Assembly: GCF_014837175.1 (NCBI RefSeq)
Contig: NZ_JACYFR010000001.1
Span: 982,893 to 1,046,892 of the forward strand
DNA length: 64,000 nucleotides
Source of the DNA: Cellulomonas sp. JH27-2
Lineage (GTDB): Bacteria; Actinomycetota; Actinomycetes; Actinomycetales; Cellulomonadaceae
Direction of reading: 5' to 3'
A program made the position numbers and the translations under genes. Numbering within the stretch: position 1 is the stretch's first letter; the number at the start of each line of letters is the position of its first letter. Under the pieces are notes generated by a model. The model ran no database searches and was not told the DNA's origin. It was given only the letters and a program-made list of their open reading frames with translations. Below are positions 31,407-42,141 of the stretch, in pieces.

Positions 31407-31796
31407 GTGCTCACACCCGAGGATGTCGAGGCCGTCCGGTTCAAGGCCACCAAGTTCCGCGACGGCTACGACCAGGACGAGGTCGACGACTTCCTGGACC
31501 GCGTCGTCGCGGGGCTGCGCGCTCGCCTGGCCGGCGCGCCCGGCGCGCTGACGCCGGCCGACCTGGACGGCGCCCGGTTCACGGCGACGAAGTTCCGCGA
31601 GGGCTACGACATGGCCGACGTCGACGAGTTCCTCGACCGGGTGCGCGCCGAGCTCGACGGATCGCCGGCGCCGCGGACCACCGCGGACGAGGCGACGGTC
31701 CCGGCGCCCGCTCAGGCGCCGACGTCGAAGACGACCGACGAACAGATCCCCGGCATGATCCCCCAGAGTCGCGGTCTTTTCGGTCGTCGCCGGTGA
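31407..31796 (+). CDS. Protein with two DivIVA-like domains
   Basis: 129 residues containing two copies of the DivIVA N-terminal motif: FKATKFRDGYDQDEVDDFLDRV and, about 45 residues later, FTATKFREGYDMADVDEFLDRV, then a short tail ending SRGLFGRRR. The motif is the membrane-binding part of DivIVA/Wag31 polar scaffolds; the long coiled coil of DivIVA is missing. GTG 31407 chosen because domain 1 starts right after it. GTGA overlap with the next gene. Confidence 0.82.
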   Translation: MLTPEDVEAVRFKATKFRDGYDQDEVDDFLDRVVAGLRARLAGAPGALTPADLDGARFTATKFREGYDMADVDEFLDRVRAELDGSPAPRTTADEATVPAPAQAPTSKTTDEQIPGMIPQSRGLFGRRR

Positions 31797-32290
31797 CCAC
31801 CTACCCGGACGTCGGCGCGACGACGCCCGCCGAGCGCGCCTGGTCGCCGCGGGACGGGTACCGCGCGTTCGAGAAGACGATCGCGATCGGCCGGGGCGAC
31901 GAGCACTGGGCGTGGGCCTCGGAGCAGGTGCTGCGTTGGGGCATCAAGACCCGCAGCGGGTTTCACGTGAAACCGGGGAGCCGGGTGGTCGAAGGTGACG
32001 AGCACCGCCTCGTGGCCCTCGTCTGGCCGTTGCGGATCACCGAGCCGGTGGTCGTCGTCGCGGTCGTCGACGAACCCGACCGTGCAGGGTTCGCCTACGG
32101 CACGCTGCCCGGCCACCCTGTCAGCGGTGAGGAGGCCTTCGTCGTGCACCGCGACGACGACGGAACGGTCAACCTGACCCTGCGCTCCCTCACTCGCCCC
32201 GGCCGCGGGCGGTGGCGCGTGGCGTTCCCTGCGATCCTGGTGGCGCAGCGGGTCTACCGTCGGCGTTACCTGCGTGCTCTCGCTCGTTGA
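31793..32290 (+). CDS. DUF1990 family protein carrying an internal parS
   Basis: 165 residues of the DUF1990 family (FEKTIAIGRGDEHWAWASEQVLRWGIKTRSGF, FAYGTLPGHPVSGEEAFVV). No known enzymatic role. A parS site is embedded at 31959, read FHVK in this frame. GTG 31793 overlaps the DivIVA-domain gene by four bases. Ends 15 bases from the convergent ABC-F gene. Confidence 0.83.
   Translation: MTTYPDVGATTPAERAWSPRDGYRAFEKTIAIGRGDEHWAWASEQVLRWGIKTRSGFHVKPGSRVVEGDEHRLVALVWPLRITEPVVVVAVVDEPDRAGFAYGTLPGHPVSGEEAFVVHRDDDGTVNLTLRSLTRPGRGRWRVAFPAILVAQRVYRRRYLRALAR
31959..31974. other. Distal parS site inside DUF1990 gene
   Basis: GGTTTCACGTGAAACC, perfect 16-base palindrome with intact core. Read FHVK, the second of the two frames of parS that avoid its TGA. 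It is 16.7 kb to the right of dnaA's start, on the opposite side from the main cluster. Confidence 0.88.
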
Positions 32291-32305
32291 CGCACATCGC
32301 TCCGG

Positions 32306-33871
32306 TCACCGCCTCGTGGACGTGAACGTCGGGCCGTGGGGGCCCGGGGCCATGACGATGTCGACCTCGATGCCGAGCCTGTCCAGGAAGCTGCGGTCGT
32401 GGCTGACCACGAGGACGGCACCTCGGTAGGCGGACAGGGCTTCCACGAGTCGGTCGACGGACGCGATGTCGAGGTTGTTGGTCGGCTCGTCGAGGATGAG
32501 GAGCTGAGCGGGAGGGTCGGCGAGGAGGAGCCGCGCGAGGGTGACACGGAAGCGCTCACCGCCGGACAGTGACGCCACGGGCCGATGCACCTGGTCGCCG
32601 CGGACGAGGAACCGTGCGAGGCGGTTGCGCAGCTCGGGGACCGGCGTCGTCGGAGCGCCCGCGGAAACGGCGGCCAGCACCGTCGCGTCGTCCTCGATCA
32701 GGTCGAGGCCCTGCGGCAGGTAGGCGACCCGGTCGGTGAACAGGCCGCGGCCCGCCGCGAGCTCGCGGAGCAGGGTCGTCTTGCCGACGCCGTTGGGCCC
32801 GGTGAGGGCCACGCGTTCGGGACCGACGACGACGTGCCCGCCGACCTCGGCGATCCGACGGCCGGACGGTAGGTCCGGATCGGGCAGGTCGATGACGATG
32901 CGGTCGTCGCTCCGGACGGCCCGCTCGGCCGCAGCGACAGCGGCACGAGCGTCCTCCTCCTTGCCGATGGCCAGGCCACGGCGCGCACCCTGGGCCTTCT
33001 CAGCGGCGTTCCGTCGCATGTCCACGACGGCGCCGATGTACTTCCGGTTCGCGGTGTCCTTGCGACCCTGCCGTTGCGAGTGGGCGATCTTCTCCTCGGC
33101 CTCGATCCGCTGCCGCTTCTCCTTGCGGAGCGTGGCCTCGGCATCGCGGAGGGAGCGGAGGGCCGCCTGCTGCTGGGTGTCGACGACGGCCTCGTACGCG
33201 GTGTACGTCCCACCGAACGTCGTCAGGGCACCGGTGCGCAGCTCCGCCGTCTCGTCGACGAGCTCGAGGAGCGCCCGGTCGTGGGAGACGACGACGAGCG
33301 CACCGCGCCACGACCGGATGAGGTCGTAGAGCCGTTCGCGTCCGGCACCGTCGAGATTGTTGGTCGGCTCGTCCAGCAGCGCGACGTCGGCGGCACGCAG
33401 ACGGATGCCGGTCACGGCTGCGAGCATCCCCTCCCCACCGGACAACGTCGCCGTCCGACGATCGAGGTCCGTCGGCAGGCCGATGGCAGCGAGTGCCGCC
33501 ACAGCACGCTCCTCCACGTCCCAGCCGTCGTCCCCGACGCGTTCGAACAGGTCCGGGGACGCATCTCCGGAGGTGATGGCACGGACGGCGTCGACGACGT
33601 CACGCACACCGAGGAGGTCGGCGAGCGTCCCGGCGGAGTCGAAGCGCTGGGGCAGGTAGTCGGCGATCCCGGCGATCGAGATCGAGCCCGAGGATGGCGC
33701 GAGGTGGCCGGCGATGAGCCGTAGCAGCGTGGACTTGCCGGCGCCGTTGGCGCCGACGAGCCCTGTGCGGCCGACGCCGAAGGCGCCGGACACGCCGGTG
33801 AGAACGGGCTGGCCGTCGGGCCAGGCGAAGGACACGTCCGTGAGAACGACGGACGACGAAATGACAGGCAT
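32306..33871 (-). CDS. ABC-F subfamily ATPase (ribosome protection type)
   Basis: 521 residues with two nucleotide-binding domains and no membrane segment: Walker A GANGAGKSTLL and GPNGVGKTTLL, signatures LSGGEGM and LSGGERF, Walker B VALLDEPTNNLDGA and LLILDEPTNNLDIA. The interdomain linker (about 225-300) is Arg/Lys/Gln-rich, as in ABC-F proteins that reach the ribosomal P/E site. Function may be antibiotic resistance or translation-stress relief. ATG 33871 has AGGAG in its leader, and that site is complementary to an upstream element inside a small leader ORF (see 33873-33960), favouring a drug-inducible role. Confidence 0.92.
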   Translation of the reverse strand: MPVISSSVVLTDVSFAWPDGQPVLTGVSGAFGVGRTGLVGANGAGKSTLLRLIAGHLAPSSGSISIAGIADYLPQRFDSAGTLADLLGVRDVVDAVRAITSGDASPDLFERVGDDGWDVEERAVAALAAIGLPTDLDRRTATLSGGEGMLAAVTGIRLRAADVALLDEPTNNLDGAGRERLYDLIRSWRGALVVVSHDRALLELVDETAELRTGALTTFGGTYTAYEAVVDTQQQAALRSLRDAEATLRKEKRQRIEAEEKIAHSQRQGRKDTANRKYIGAVVDMRRNAAEKAQGARRGLAIGKEEDARAAVAAAERAVRSDDRIVIDLPDPDLPSGRRIAEVGGHVVVGPERVALTGPNGVGKTTLLRELAAGRGLFTDRVAYLPQGLDLIEDDATVLAAVSAGAPTTPVPELRNRLARFLVRGDQVHRPVASLSGGERFRVTLARLLLADPPAQLLILDEPTNNLDIASVDRLVEALSAYRGAVLVVSHDRSFLDRLGIEVDIVMAPGPHGPTFTSTRR

Positions 33872-33872
33872 G

Positions 33873-33960
33873 CGGGTACTCCTGGTCGGCGTCGGTGCGC
33901 CGTGATGCCTCGACCCCGCAGGGAAGGCATCGGCGCGCTGTCAGGCGGCTGGAGTACCCG
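33873..33960 (-). promoter_or_regulatory. Putative translational attenuator of the ABC-F gene
   Basis: On the transcript, CGGGTACTCC (minus strand of 33951-33960) is perfectly complementary over 10 bases to GGAGTACCCG (33873-33882), which contains the Shine-Dalgarno of the ABC-F gene. Between them lies a second hairpin, 7-bp arms at 33904-33910 and 33925-33931. The 5' element sits within the codons of a leader ORF, so a ribosome stalled there would free the downstream start. Read directly from sequence; the mechanism is inferred from erm and vmlR-type attenuation. Confidence 0.65.
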
Positions 33961-33964
33961 TCAT
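33941..33964 (-). CDS. Leader peptide MTGTPAA of the ABC-F gene
   Basis: ATG at 33964 followed by ACG GGT ACT CCA GCC GCC TGA. AAGGA (minus strand of 33968-33972) lies upstream, with short spacing (three bases). Codons 2-5 are the anti-Shine-Dalgarno element. Seven residues is typical of attenuator peptides. Too short to be supported by coding statistics; the support is its position and base-pairing. Confidence 0.5.
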   Translation of the reverse strand: MTGTPAA

Positions 33965-34056
33965 CTTTCCTTCACTCTCGTTCGGCCTCTGTCACGCGCG
34001 GCTGGATCCGCGAGGCTGCCCGCAACGATACATCGAGCAGCAACGCAAAAACCGAG

Positions 34057-34099
34057 AGGGCCGCCGCACCCGCGCTGCAGACGCGGGTGCGACGGCCCT
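34057..34099 (-). terminator. Rho-independent terminator of the cellulase gene
   Basis: Inverted repeat with 17-base arms (34057-34073 and 34083-34099, one mismatch) and a GC-rich stem; on the minus strand it is followed by CTCTCGGTTTTTGCG, a U-tract. Lies 16 bases past the cellulase stop, and separates it from the ABC-F leader. Confidence 0.85.
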
Positions 34100-34114
34100 T
34101 CGACCAGGCGGCGA

Positions 34115-37330
<3,216 letters not shown>

Positions 37331-37416
37331 CTACGACGATGGAGACGGGCGCGGGCGTTCGTGCCCGCTCGCGCATCGTCCGCACGCGGCGGTCCGGGGT
37401 CAACGAGCCGAAACGA

Positions 37417-38094
37417 TTAGGCGGGTCGGCGCGGGTCCGTGATCTGCAGGAACTCGCGGACGGCGTCCAGTCCGGCGTACGTGACGTCGAGGCGGTGCTC
37501 GTCGGGCCGCTGCTCCCACGCCTCGCGCGTCAGGACGTACCGCAGGTCCTTCGCCGGCACGCCCTCGCGCGCCAGCCAGTGCTCGCCGTTGGGCGCGTAG
37601 CCGAGGCGGCGGCTGACGGCGTTCGACGCGGCGTTGTCGGCGAAGGCGCTGGTCAGGGCCCGATCGGCGCCGAAACCGTCGAACGCCAGGTGCAGGATCA
37701 TCAACCGCATCCGCAGCCCGATCCCCTGCCCCTGGAACTCGCGCCCCAGCCAGGATCCCGACTCGACCTCACGCAGCATCGGGAAGCCCTTGCCCTGGAT
37801 GCCCTGCATGCCGACGGGCACGCCGTCGCGCAGGACCGCGAGCGTGAGGGACCAGTCGTCCGCGGCCATGCGCGCGTGCAGGCCCCGGTTGTAGGTGACG
37901 ACGGCCCGCGCGACGTCGCGCGGCTCGCCGCGGGTCCACGGCGTCAGGAACGGCATCGCGTCCTCCGCGTGCACGCCGCGCCCCGCGACCTCGCCCAGCG
38001 CGACGAGCGTGGGCGTGTCGGGGACCGTGAGCACGAGGTCGCCGCAGGTCAGCGACAGACCTGCGGGGGGCCAGAGGTCCGCGAGGGTGGTCAT
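37417..38094 (-). CDS. GNAT-family N-acetyltransferase
   Basis: 225 residues. Acetyl-CoA pyrophosphate loop GREFQGQGIGLRMR, then ADNAASNAVSRRLGYAPNGEHW, typical of the RimJ/RimL-like GNAT branch. Acceptor unknown. It lies upstream of the cellulase on the same strand, separated by 98 bases, probably with its own promoter. Confidence 0.88.
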   Translation of the reverse strand: MTTLADLWPPAGLSLTCGDLVLTVPDTPTLVALGEVAGRGVHAEDAMPFLTPWTRGEPRDVARAVVTYNRGLHARMAADDWSLTLAVLRDGVPVGMQGIQGKGFPMLREVESGSWLGREFQGQGIGLRMRLMILHLAFDGFGADRALTSAFADNAASNAVSRRLGYAPNGEHWLAREGVPAKDLRYVLTREAWEQRPDEHRLDVTYAGLDAVREFLQITDPRRPA

Positions 38095-38196
38095 GGTGGC
38101 AGCGTCGTCGTCGGGCTCACGTCGGGCAAGTCCTTTGCCCGACGAAGGTGCCGGGTGATCCTGGCGCGGCGGTCGACCCGCCGCCGCGCCCCGCCT

Positions 38197-39153
38197 TCAG
38201 GCGGCCCCCGCCAGCAGGGCGCTGCCGAGGTCGCTGCGCAGGTAGAGGACGCTGCGGCCGTACCGGCTCGAGGTGACCAGGCCCGCGTCGCGCAGCACGC
38301 GCAGGTGCTGGTTCACCGCGGACGTGGTGACGTCGAACCGCACGGCCAGCTCGGTGGACGACGCGGGTTCGGCCAGCGCGACGAGCAGGCGCGCGCGGAC
38401 GGCACCCAGGACGGCGGTGACGGCCGCGGGGTCCGACACGTCCTCCGTCTCCCACAGCGCGCCCTGACCGCGTGCGCTGTACAGGATCATGGGCGGCCCG
38501 AACGAGACGGGCGCCGATGCGCGACGCGTGAACATGGTCGGCACGAGGGTCAGCCCGGCGCCGTCGGTCGCGTAGCTGCGTGGGCGGGGGTCGCAGGTCG
38601 TCATCGACACGGCCCGCCCGTCGAACGACACCGTCGGCGCCAGCTCGTTGAGCATGCGGGACAGCCCGGACTGCGCCAGCACGCGCCCGCGGAACGCGAT
38701 GTCCGCCTCGAGCACGGCTCGGATCCGGGGCCAGTACGGCTCGAAGCACAGGTCCCACATCTCGTGCAGCGCCGCCACGATCCGCGCCAACGCCTCGGCC
38801 GGCGTGCGGCCCAGGGCGGCCGGGATGCTGCCGTGGACCGCTACGAGGTCGTGCTCGACGACGTCGTCGGGCGTCCCCGCCAGCGCCGCGAGCTCGTCGT
38901 CGATCCTGGTCAGCGGGGACGCCGGGCTCGGGTTGAGGAAGTCAGGGGTCCACTGGCGGTCGTCGACCAGCGCCAGCAGCGTGCGCATGTCGAGGCGCTG
39001 GCGTGCGGGCTCGGTGCGGCGCAGCCACGGCAGCTGCAGCGGGAAGCGCGACGGGTCGTGCACCGCGCGCAGCGACAGGCCCAGCTCGCACAGCGGGGAG
39101 ATGCCGAACCGCACGCCCCCGACGTCGGCGTCCGTCAGCTCGTAGCGCAACAT
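38197..39153 (-). CDS. ArsR-family regulator with DUF5937 N-terminal domain
   Basis: 318 residues. A long N-terminal domain of the DUF5937 type (MLRYELTDADVGGVRFGISPLCEL, LFLMP-like helices) precedes an ArsR winged helix (LLVALAEPASSTELAVRFDVTTSAVNQHLRVLRDAGLVTSSRYGRSVLYLRS). No metal-binding CxC is visible, so the effector is probably not a metal. Divergent from an MFS gene; a palindrome overlaps its own start codon. Confidence 0.9.
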   Translation of the reverse strand: MLRYELTDADVGGVRFGISPLCELGLSLRAVHDPSRFPLQLPWLRRTEPARQRLDMRTLLALVDDRQWTPDFLNPSPASPLTRIDDELAALAGTPDDVVEHDLVAVHGSIPAALGRTPAEALARIVAALHEMWDLCFEPYWPRIRAVLEADIAFRGRVLAQSGLSRMLNELAPTVSFDGRAVSMTTCDPRPRSYATDGAGLTLVPTMFTRRASAPVSFGPPMILYSARGQGALWETEDVSDPAAVTAVLGAVRARLLVALAEPASSTELAVRFDVTTSAVNQHLRVLRDAGLVTSSRYGRSVLYLRSDLGSALLAGAA

Positions 39154-39170
39154 GTAGCCAGACGCTACAT
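39152..39170. promoter_or_regulatory. ArsR operator (inverted repeat over the start codon)
   Basis: ATGTAGC-CAGAC-GCTACAT, perfect 7-bp arms, 5-base spacer. It includes the regulator's start codon (39151-39153) and lies in the 56-base spacer before the divergent MFS gene. Confidence 0.7.
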
Positions 39171-39209
39171 CCGTTCCGCGAGTTGGCGGTCGTCGGTGAA
39201 CCTACGGAC

Positions 39210-40556
39210 GTGCCCACGCAGCCCGCGCTCGACGTCCCGCTCCCCCTCGACGCGGCGGGCGATCCCACGCCCGTCCTCAGCGCCGAACCGCGCGATCCAC
39301 ACACGCTCGTCGCACGCCTGGCCGCTTCGGTCGCGGATCCCGTGCTGCGCGTGCTGGTCGCCGCCACGCTCGTCGGGCGCCTGGGCCGGGGCGTGTTCCT
39401 GGCGGTCACGGCGGTCTACCTGACGCTCGTGGTCGGCCTGCACCCCGCCCAGGTCGCGGCGGTGCTGACGGTCTCCGGAGCGGCGGGGGTCGCGGCGTCG
39501 GCACCGGCCGGCTACCTCGCGGACAGGTTCCGCGCCAGGCGCCTCATGTTCGCGTTCATGGCGCTCGAGGGCGTCGCGCTGTGCGGGTACGTCGCGGTGC
39601 AGTCCTTCGCCGCGGCGCTGGTGGTCGCGGCGCTCGTCGGGATGTTCGACTCCGCGGGCAACACCGTGCGCATGGCCGTGATCGCGCGGGCCTTCGAGGG
39701 GCCCGCGCGCGTCCACGCGCGCGCCGTGCTGCGGACCGTGACCAACCTGTCGATCGCGGTGGGTTCCCTGGTGGGCGGCGTCGCGCTGGCCCTGGACTCC
39801 GACCTCGCGTTCCGCCTGGTCATCGGCGCGTCCGGGGCTGTCTTCGCGCTCAGCAGCCTCGTCGTGCTGCGCCTTCCGGCCCGCGTGGACGCGCACGTCG
39901 ACGAGCGCATGCGGCCGGCACCTGCCCGCGCGTCGCTCGTCGAGCGGCCGCGCTCCCCCTGGCGCGACCCGCGCTACCTGACCCTGAGCGTGCTGAGCGC
40001 CGTGTTCGGCATGCAGTTCGGCCTCGCCGAGGTGGGCGTCCCGCTGTGGATCGTGCACCACACCCAGGCGCCGACGGCGGTCGTCGCCGCGCTGCTGATC
40101 CTCAACACGATCGTCGTCGTGCTCTTCCAGGTCCCCCTGTCCCGCGGGACCGACGATCTGCGCCACGCCGGCCGCGTCATGATCGTCGCCGGCGGGCTCA
40201 TGGCCGTCGCCTGTGCGGCCTACGAGCTCGCGAGCGGGCATCGGCCGTGGGTGGCCGTCGCGATCCTGGTGGCGGCCGCGCTCGCGCACGCGTTCGCGGA
40301 GGTGCTGTCCCAGGCGGCGGCGTGGGGGCTGAGCTTCGAGCTCGCCGACCCGCGGGCGCCGGGTGCCTATCAGGGCGTGTTCTCGATGGGCTACAACCTG
40401 GGCGCCATGGCCGCTCCGGTCCTGCTCACCGCCGCGATCGGGCTGAGGATGGGCGGATGGGCCCTCCTCGCGGCCGTCTTCGTGGCGTCCGCGCTGGGTA
40501 CGACGACGATCGCGTTCCGGGCGGCCCACGACGGAGCCGCGGCCACCTCGAGGTGA
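39210..40556 (+). CDS. Major facilitator superfamily transporter
   Basis: 448 residues, 12 predicted transmembrane helices, with the MFS loop 2-3 motif GYLADRFRARRLM. Probably a drug or metabolite exporter, controlled by the divergent ArsR regulator. GTG 39210 (MPTQPALDVPLP) is the most likely start given the operator position; no strong ribosome site is visible and the frame is open upstream. Confidence 0.87.
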   Translation: MPTQPALDVPLPLDAAGDPTPVLSAEPRDPHTLVARLAASVADPVLRVLVAATLVGRLGRGVFLAVTAVYLTLVVGLHPAQVAAVLTVSGAAGVAASAPAGYLADRFRARRLMFAFMALEGVALCGYVAVQSFAAALVVAALVGMFDSAGNTVRMAVIARAFEGPARVHARAVLRTVTNLSIAVGSLVGGVALALDSDLAFRLVIGASGAVFALSSLVVLRLPARVDAHVDERMRPAPARASLVERPRSPWRDPRYLTLSVLSAVFGMQFGLAEVGVPLWIVHHTQAPTAVVAALLILNTIVVVLFQVPLSRGTDDLRHAGRVMIVAGGLMAVACAAYELASGHRPWVAVAILVAAALAHAFAEVLSQAAAWGLSFELADPRAPGAYQGVFSMGYNLGAMAAPVLLTAAIGLRMGGWALLAAVFVASALGTTTIAFRAAHDGAAATSR

Positions 40557-40565
40557 CCGCGGCTC
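40534..40565. terminator. Hairpin between convergent MFS and alanine-rich gene
   Basis: 15-base arms GAGCCGCGGCCACCT and AGGTGACCGCGGCTC, one mismatch, two-base loop, overlapping the MFS stop and 22 bases from the stop of the next, convergent gene. Confidence 0.6.
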
Positions 40566-40586
40566 CGGGTGATCGATCGGCGTGGA

Positions 40587-41477
40587 TCAGGAGGCGGTGT
40601 CGCCCTCCGTGGCGGTCGGCGGCACATCGGTCGCGGGCTTGGCCGGCGCGCGGCGGGTGACCTTCTTGGCCGTCTCGGTGGCGGCGTCCTTCGCGTCGGA
40701 CACCTTCTCCGAGATGGCGTCGCCGGCGTCGGAGAGCTTCTCGGTGAGCGCGTCCTTGGCGTCGGAGACCTTCTCGGCCGCCTTGTGGGTGGCCTCGCGG
40801 CCCTTCGCGACGGCGGAACCGGCCGCCTCACCGAGCGCGTCGGCGGCGTCACCCGCGCTGGACCGCGCGGTGCTCGACGACCCGAACGAGTCGGTCGGCT
40901 CCCACGGCTCGGCCCACGGGTCGACGGTGGTCTGCGACCGGCGCCAGGCGGCGAACGCGGCGCCCGCACCCAGCAGGCCGACGACGAGAAGGACGACCTT
41001 GCCGCCTCGGTGCTTCTTCTCCGCCTTCGCGGCAGCAGCCGCGGCGACGGCCGACGCCTTCGCGTTGGCCTTGTCGGAGGCCGCGTCGGCGGCCTTCTCC
41101 ACGGCGGCGCCGGCCTTGACTGCGGCGTCGTTCATCGCCTGGATCAGCCGGGGAAGAACGTCGTCGACCAGCTTGTCGTGCGCCGTGTCGATGGCCGGGC
41201 TCGCCTTCTCGGCGGCGGTCTGCACCTTGGGTGCGGCCACCTTCACGCTCTCCTTGTACAGGTGCTCGACGCGCGGGACGAGCCAGTCGACGAACGCCTC
41301 GACCTTGGGAGTGGTCCACTCCTTGGCCTGCTCCGCGGCATCGGCCGCCTTGCCGGCGGCCTGCTTGGCGCCGGACGCCGCCTGGCTCGCCGCACCGCTC
41401 AGCGTGGAGCCGAGGTCGGAGGCCTGGTCCTTGAGCTTGTCGGTGTCGACGTCGATCTTCGAACGGGTGAAGGGCAT
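40587..41477 (-). CDS. Alanine/lysine-rich single-pass membrane protein
   Basis: 296 residues, family not recognised. N-terminal half is Ala/Lys-rich helix (KQAAGKAADAAEQAK), a transmembrane helix (GGKVVLLVVGLLGAGAAFAAW) lies near residue 170, and the C-terminal part has repeats such as EKVSDAKDALTEKLSDAGD that resemble amphipathic apolipoprotein/LEA-like 11-mers. Likely a structural or stress protein of the membrane surface. ATG 41477 has GTGGGAG upstream; divergent from the cyclophilin gene. Confidence 0.7.
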   Translation of the reverse strand: MPFTRSKIDVDTDKLKDQASDLGSTLSGAASQAASGAKQAAGKAADAAEQAKEWTTPKVEAFVDWLVPRVEHLYKESVKVAAPKVQTAAEKASPAIDTAHDKLVDDVLPRLIQAMNDAAVKAGAAVEKAADAASDKANAKASAVAAAAAAKAEKKHRGGKVVLLVVGLLGAGAAFAAWRRSQTTVDPWAEPWEPTDSFGSSSTARSSAGDAADALGEAAGSAVAKGREATHKAAEKVSDAKDALTEKLSDAGDAISEKVSDAKDAATETAKKVTRRAPAKPATDVPPTATEGDTAS

Positions 41478-41600
41478 GTTCACTCCCACGTCAGGTTCGC
41501 TGCACTGACTACACACTCTGCCACCTGGGTGCTTGGTGCGCAGGGGCTGGCGAGCGCCTCCGTCGGACCTTCACAGGCCGCCCCGTGCCAGACTGGAGGC

Positions 41601-42140
41601 ATGTTCGCCACCCTGCACACGTCCGCCGGAGACATCCGGATCGAGCTCTACCCCAACCACGCGCCGACGACGGTCGAGAACTTCGTCGGCCTCGCCACGG
41701 GCACCAAGCCGTGGAAGGACCCGGCCACCGGCGCCGAGCGCACCGACCCGCTGTACGACGGCGTGGTCTTCCACCGTGTCATCTCCGGCTTCATGATCCA
41801 GGGCGGCGACCCGCTCGGTTCCGGCCGTGGCGGCCCCGGCTACCAGTTCGACGACGAGATCCACCCGGAGCTCCGCTTCGACGAGCCCTACCTGCTGGCG
41901 ATGGCCAACGCGGGCAAGGCCCTCAACCCGGTCACCGGCAAGGTGGGCGGCACCAACGGTTCGCAGTTCTTCATCTCCGTGGCCCCCACGGACTGGCTGA
42001 CCGGCAAGCACACGATCTTCGGCAAGGTGGCCGACGACGAGAGCCGCGCGGTGGTCGACGCGATCGCCGGTGCCCGCACGCGTCCCGGCGACCGCCCGGT
42101 CGAGGACATCACCATCACCTCGATCGAGATCGAGGACTGA
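41601..42140 (+). CDS. ppiA: Peptidyl-prolyl cis-trans isomerase (cyclophilin)
   Basis: 179-residue cytoplasmic cyclophilin: VVFHRVISGFMIQGGDPLGSGRGGPGYQFDDE (catalytic Arg, Phe and Gln), GTNGSQFFIS and LTGKHTIFGKV. Catalyses proline isomerisation in protein folding. ATG 41601 has CTGGAGG directly upstream. M. tuberculosis ppiA has the same place near the crgA region. Confidence 0.95.
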   Translation: MFATLHTSAGDIRIELYPNHAPTTVENFVGLATGTKPWKDPATGAERTDPLYDGVVFHRVISGFMIQGGDPLGSGRGGPGYQFDDEIHPELRFDEPYLLAMANAGKALNPVTGKVGGTNGSQFFISVAPTDWLTGKHTIFGKVADDESRAVVDAIAGARTRPGDRPVEDITITSIEIED

Positions 42141-42141
42141 C

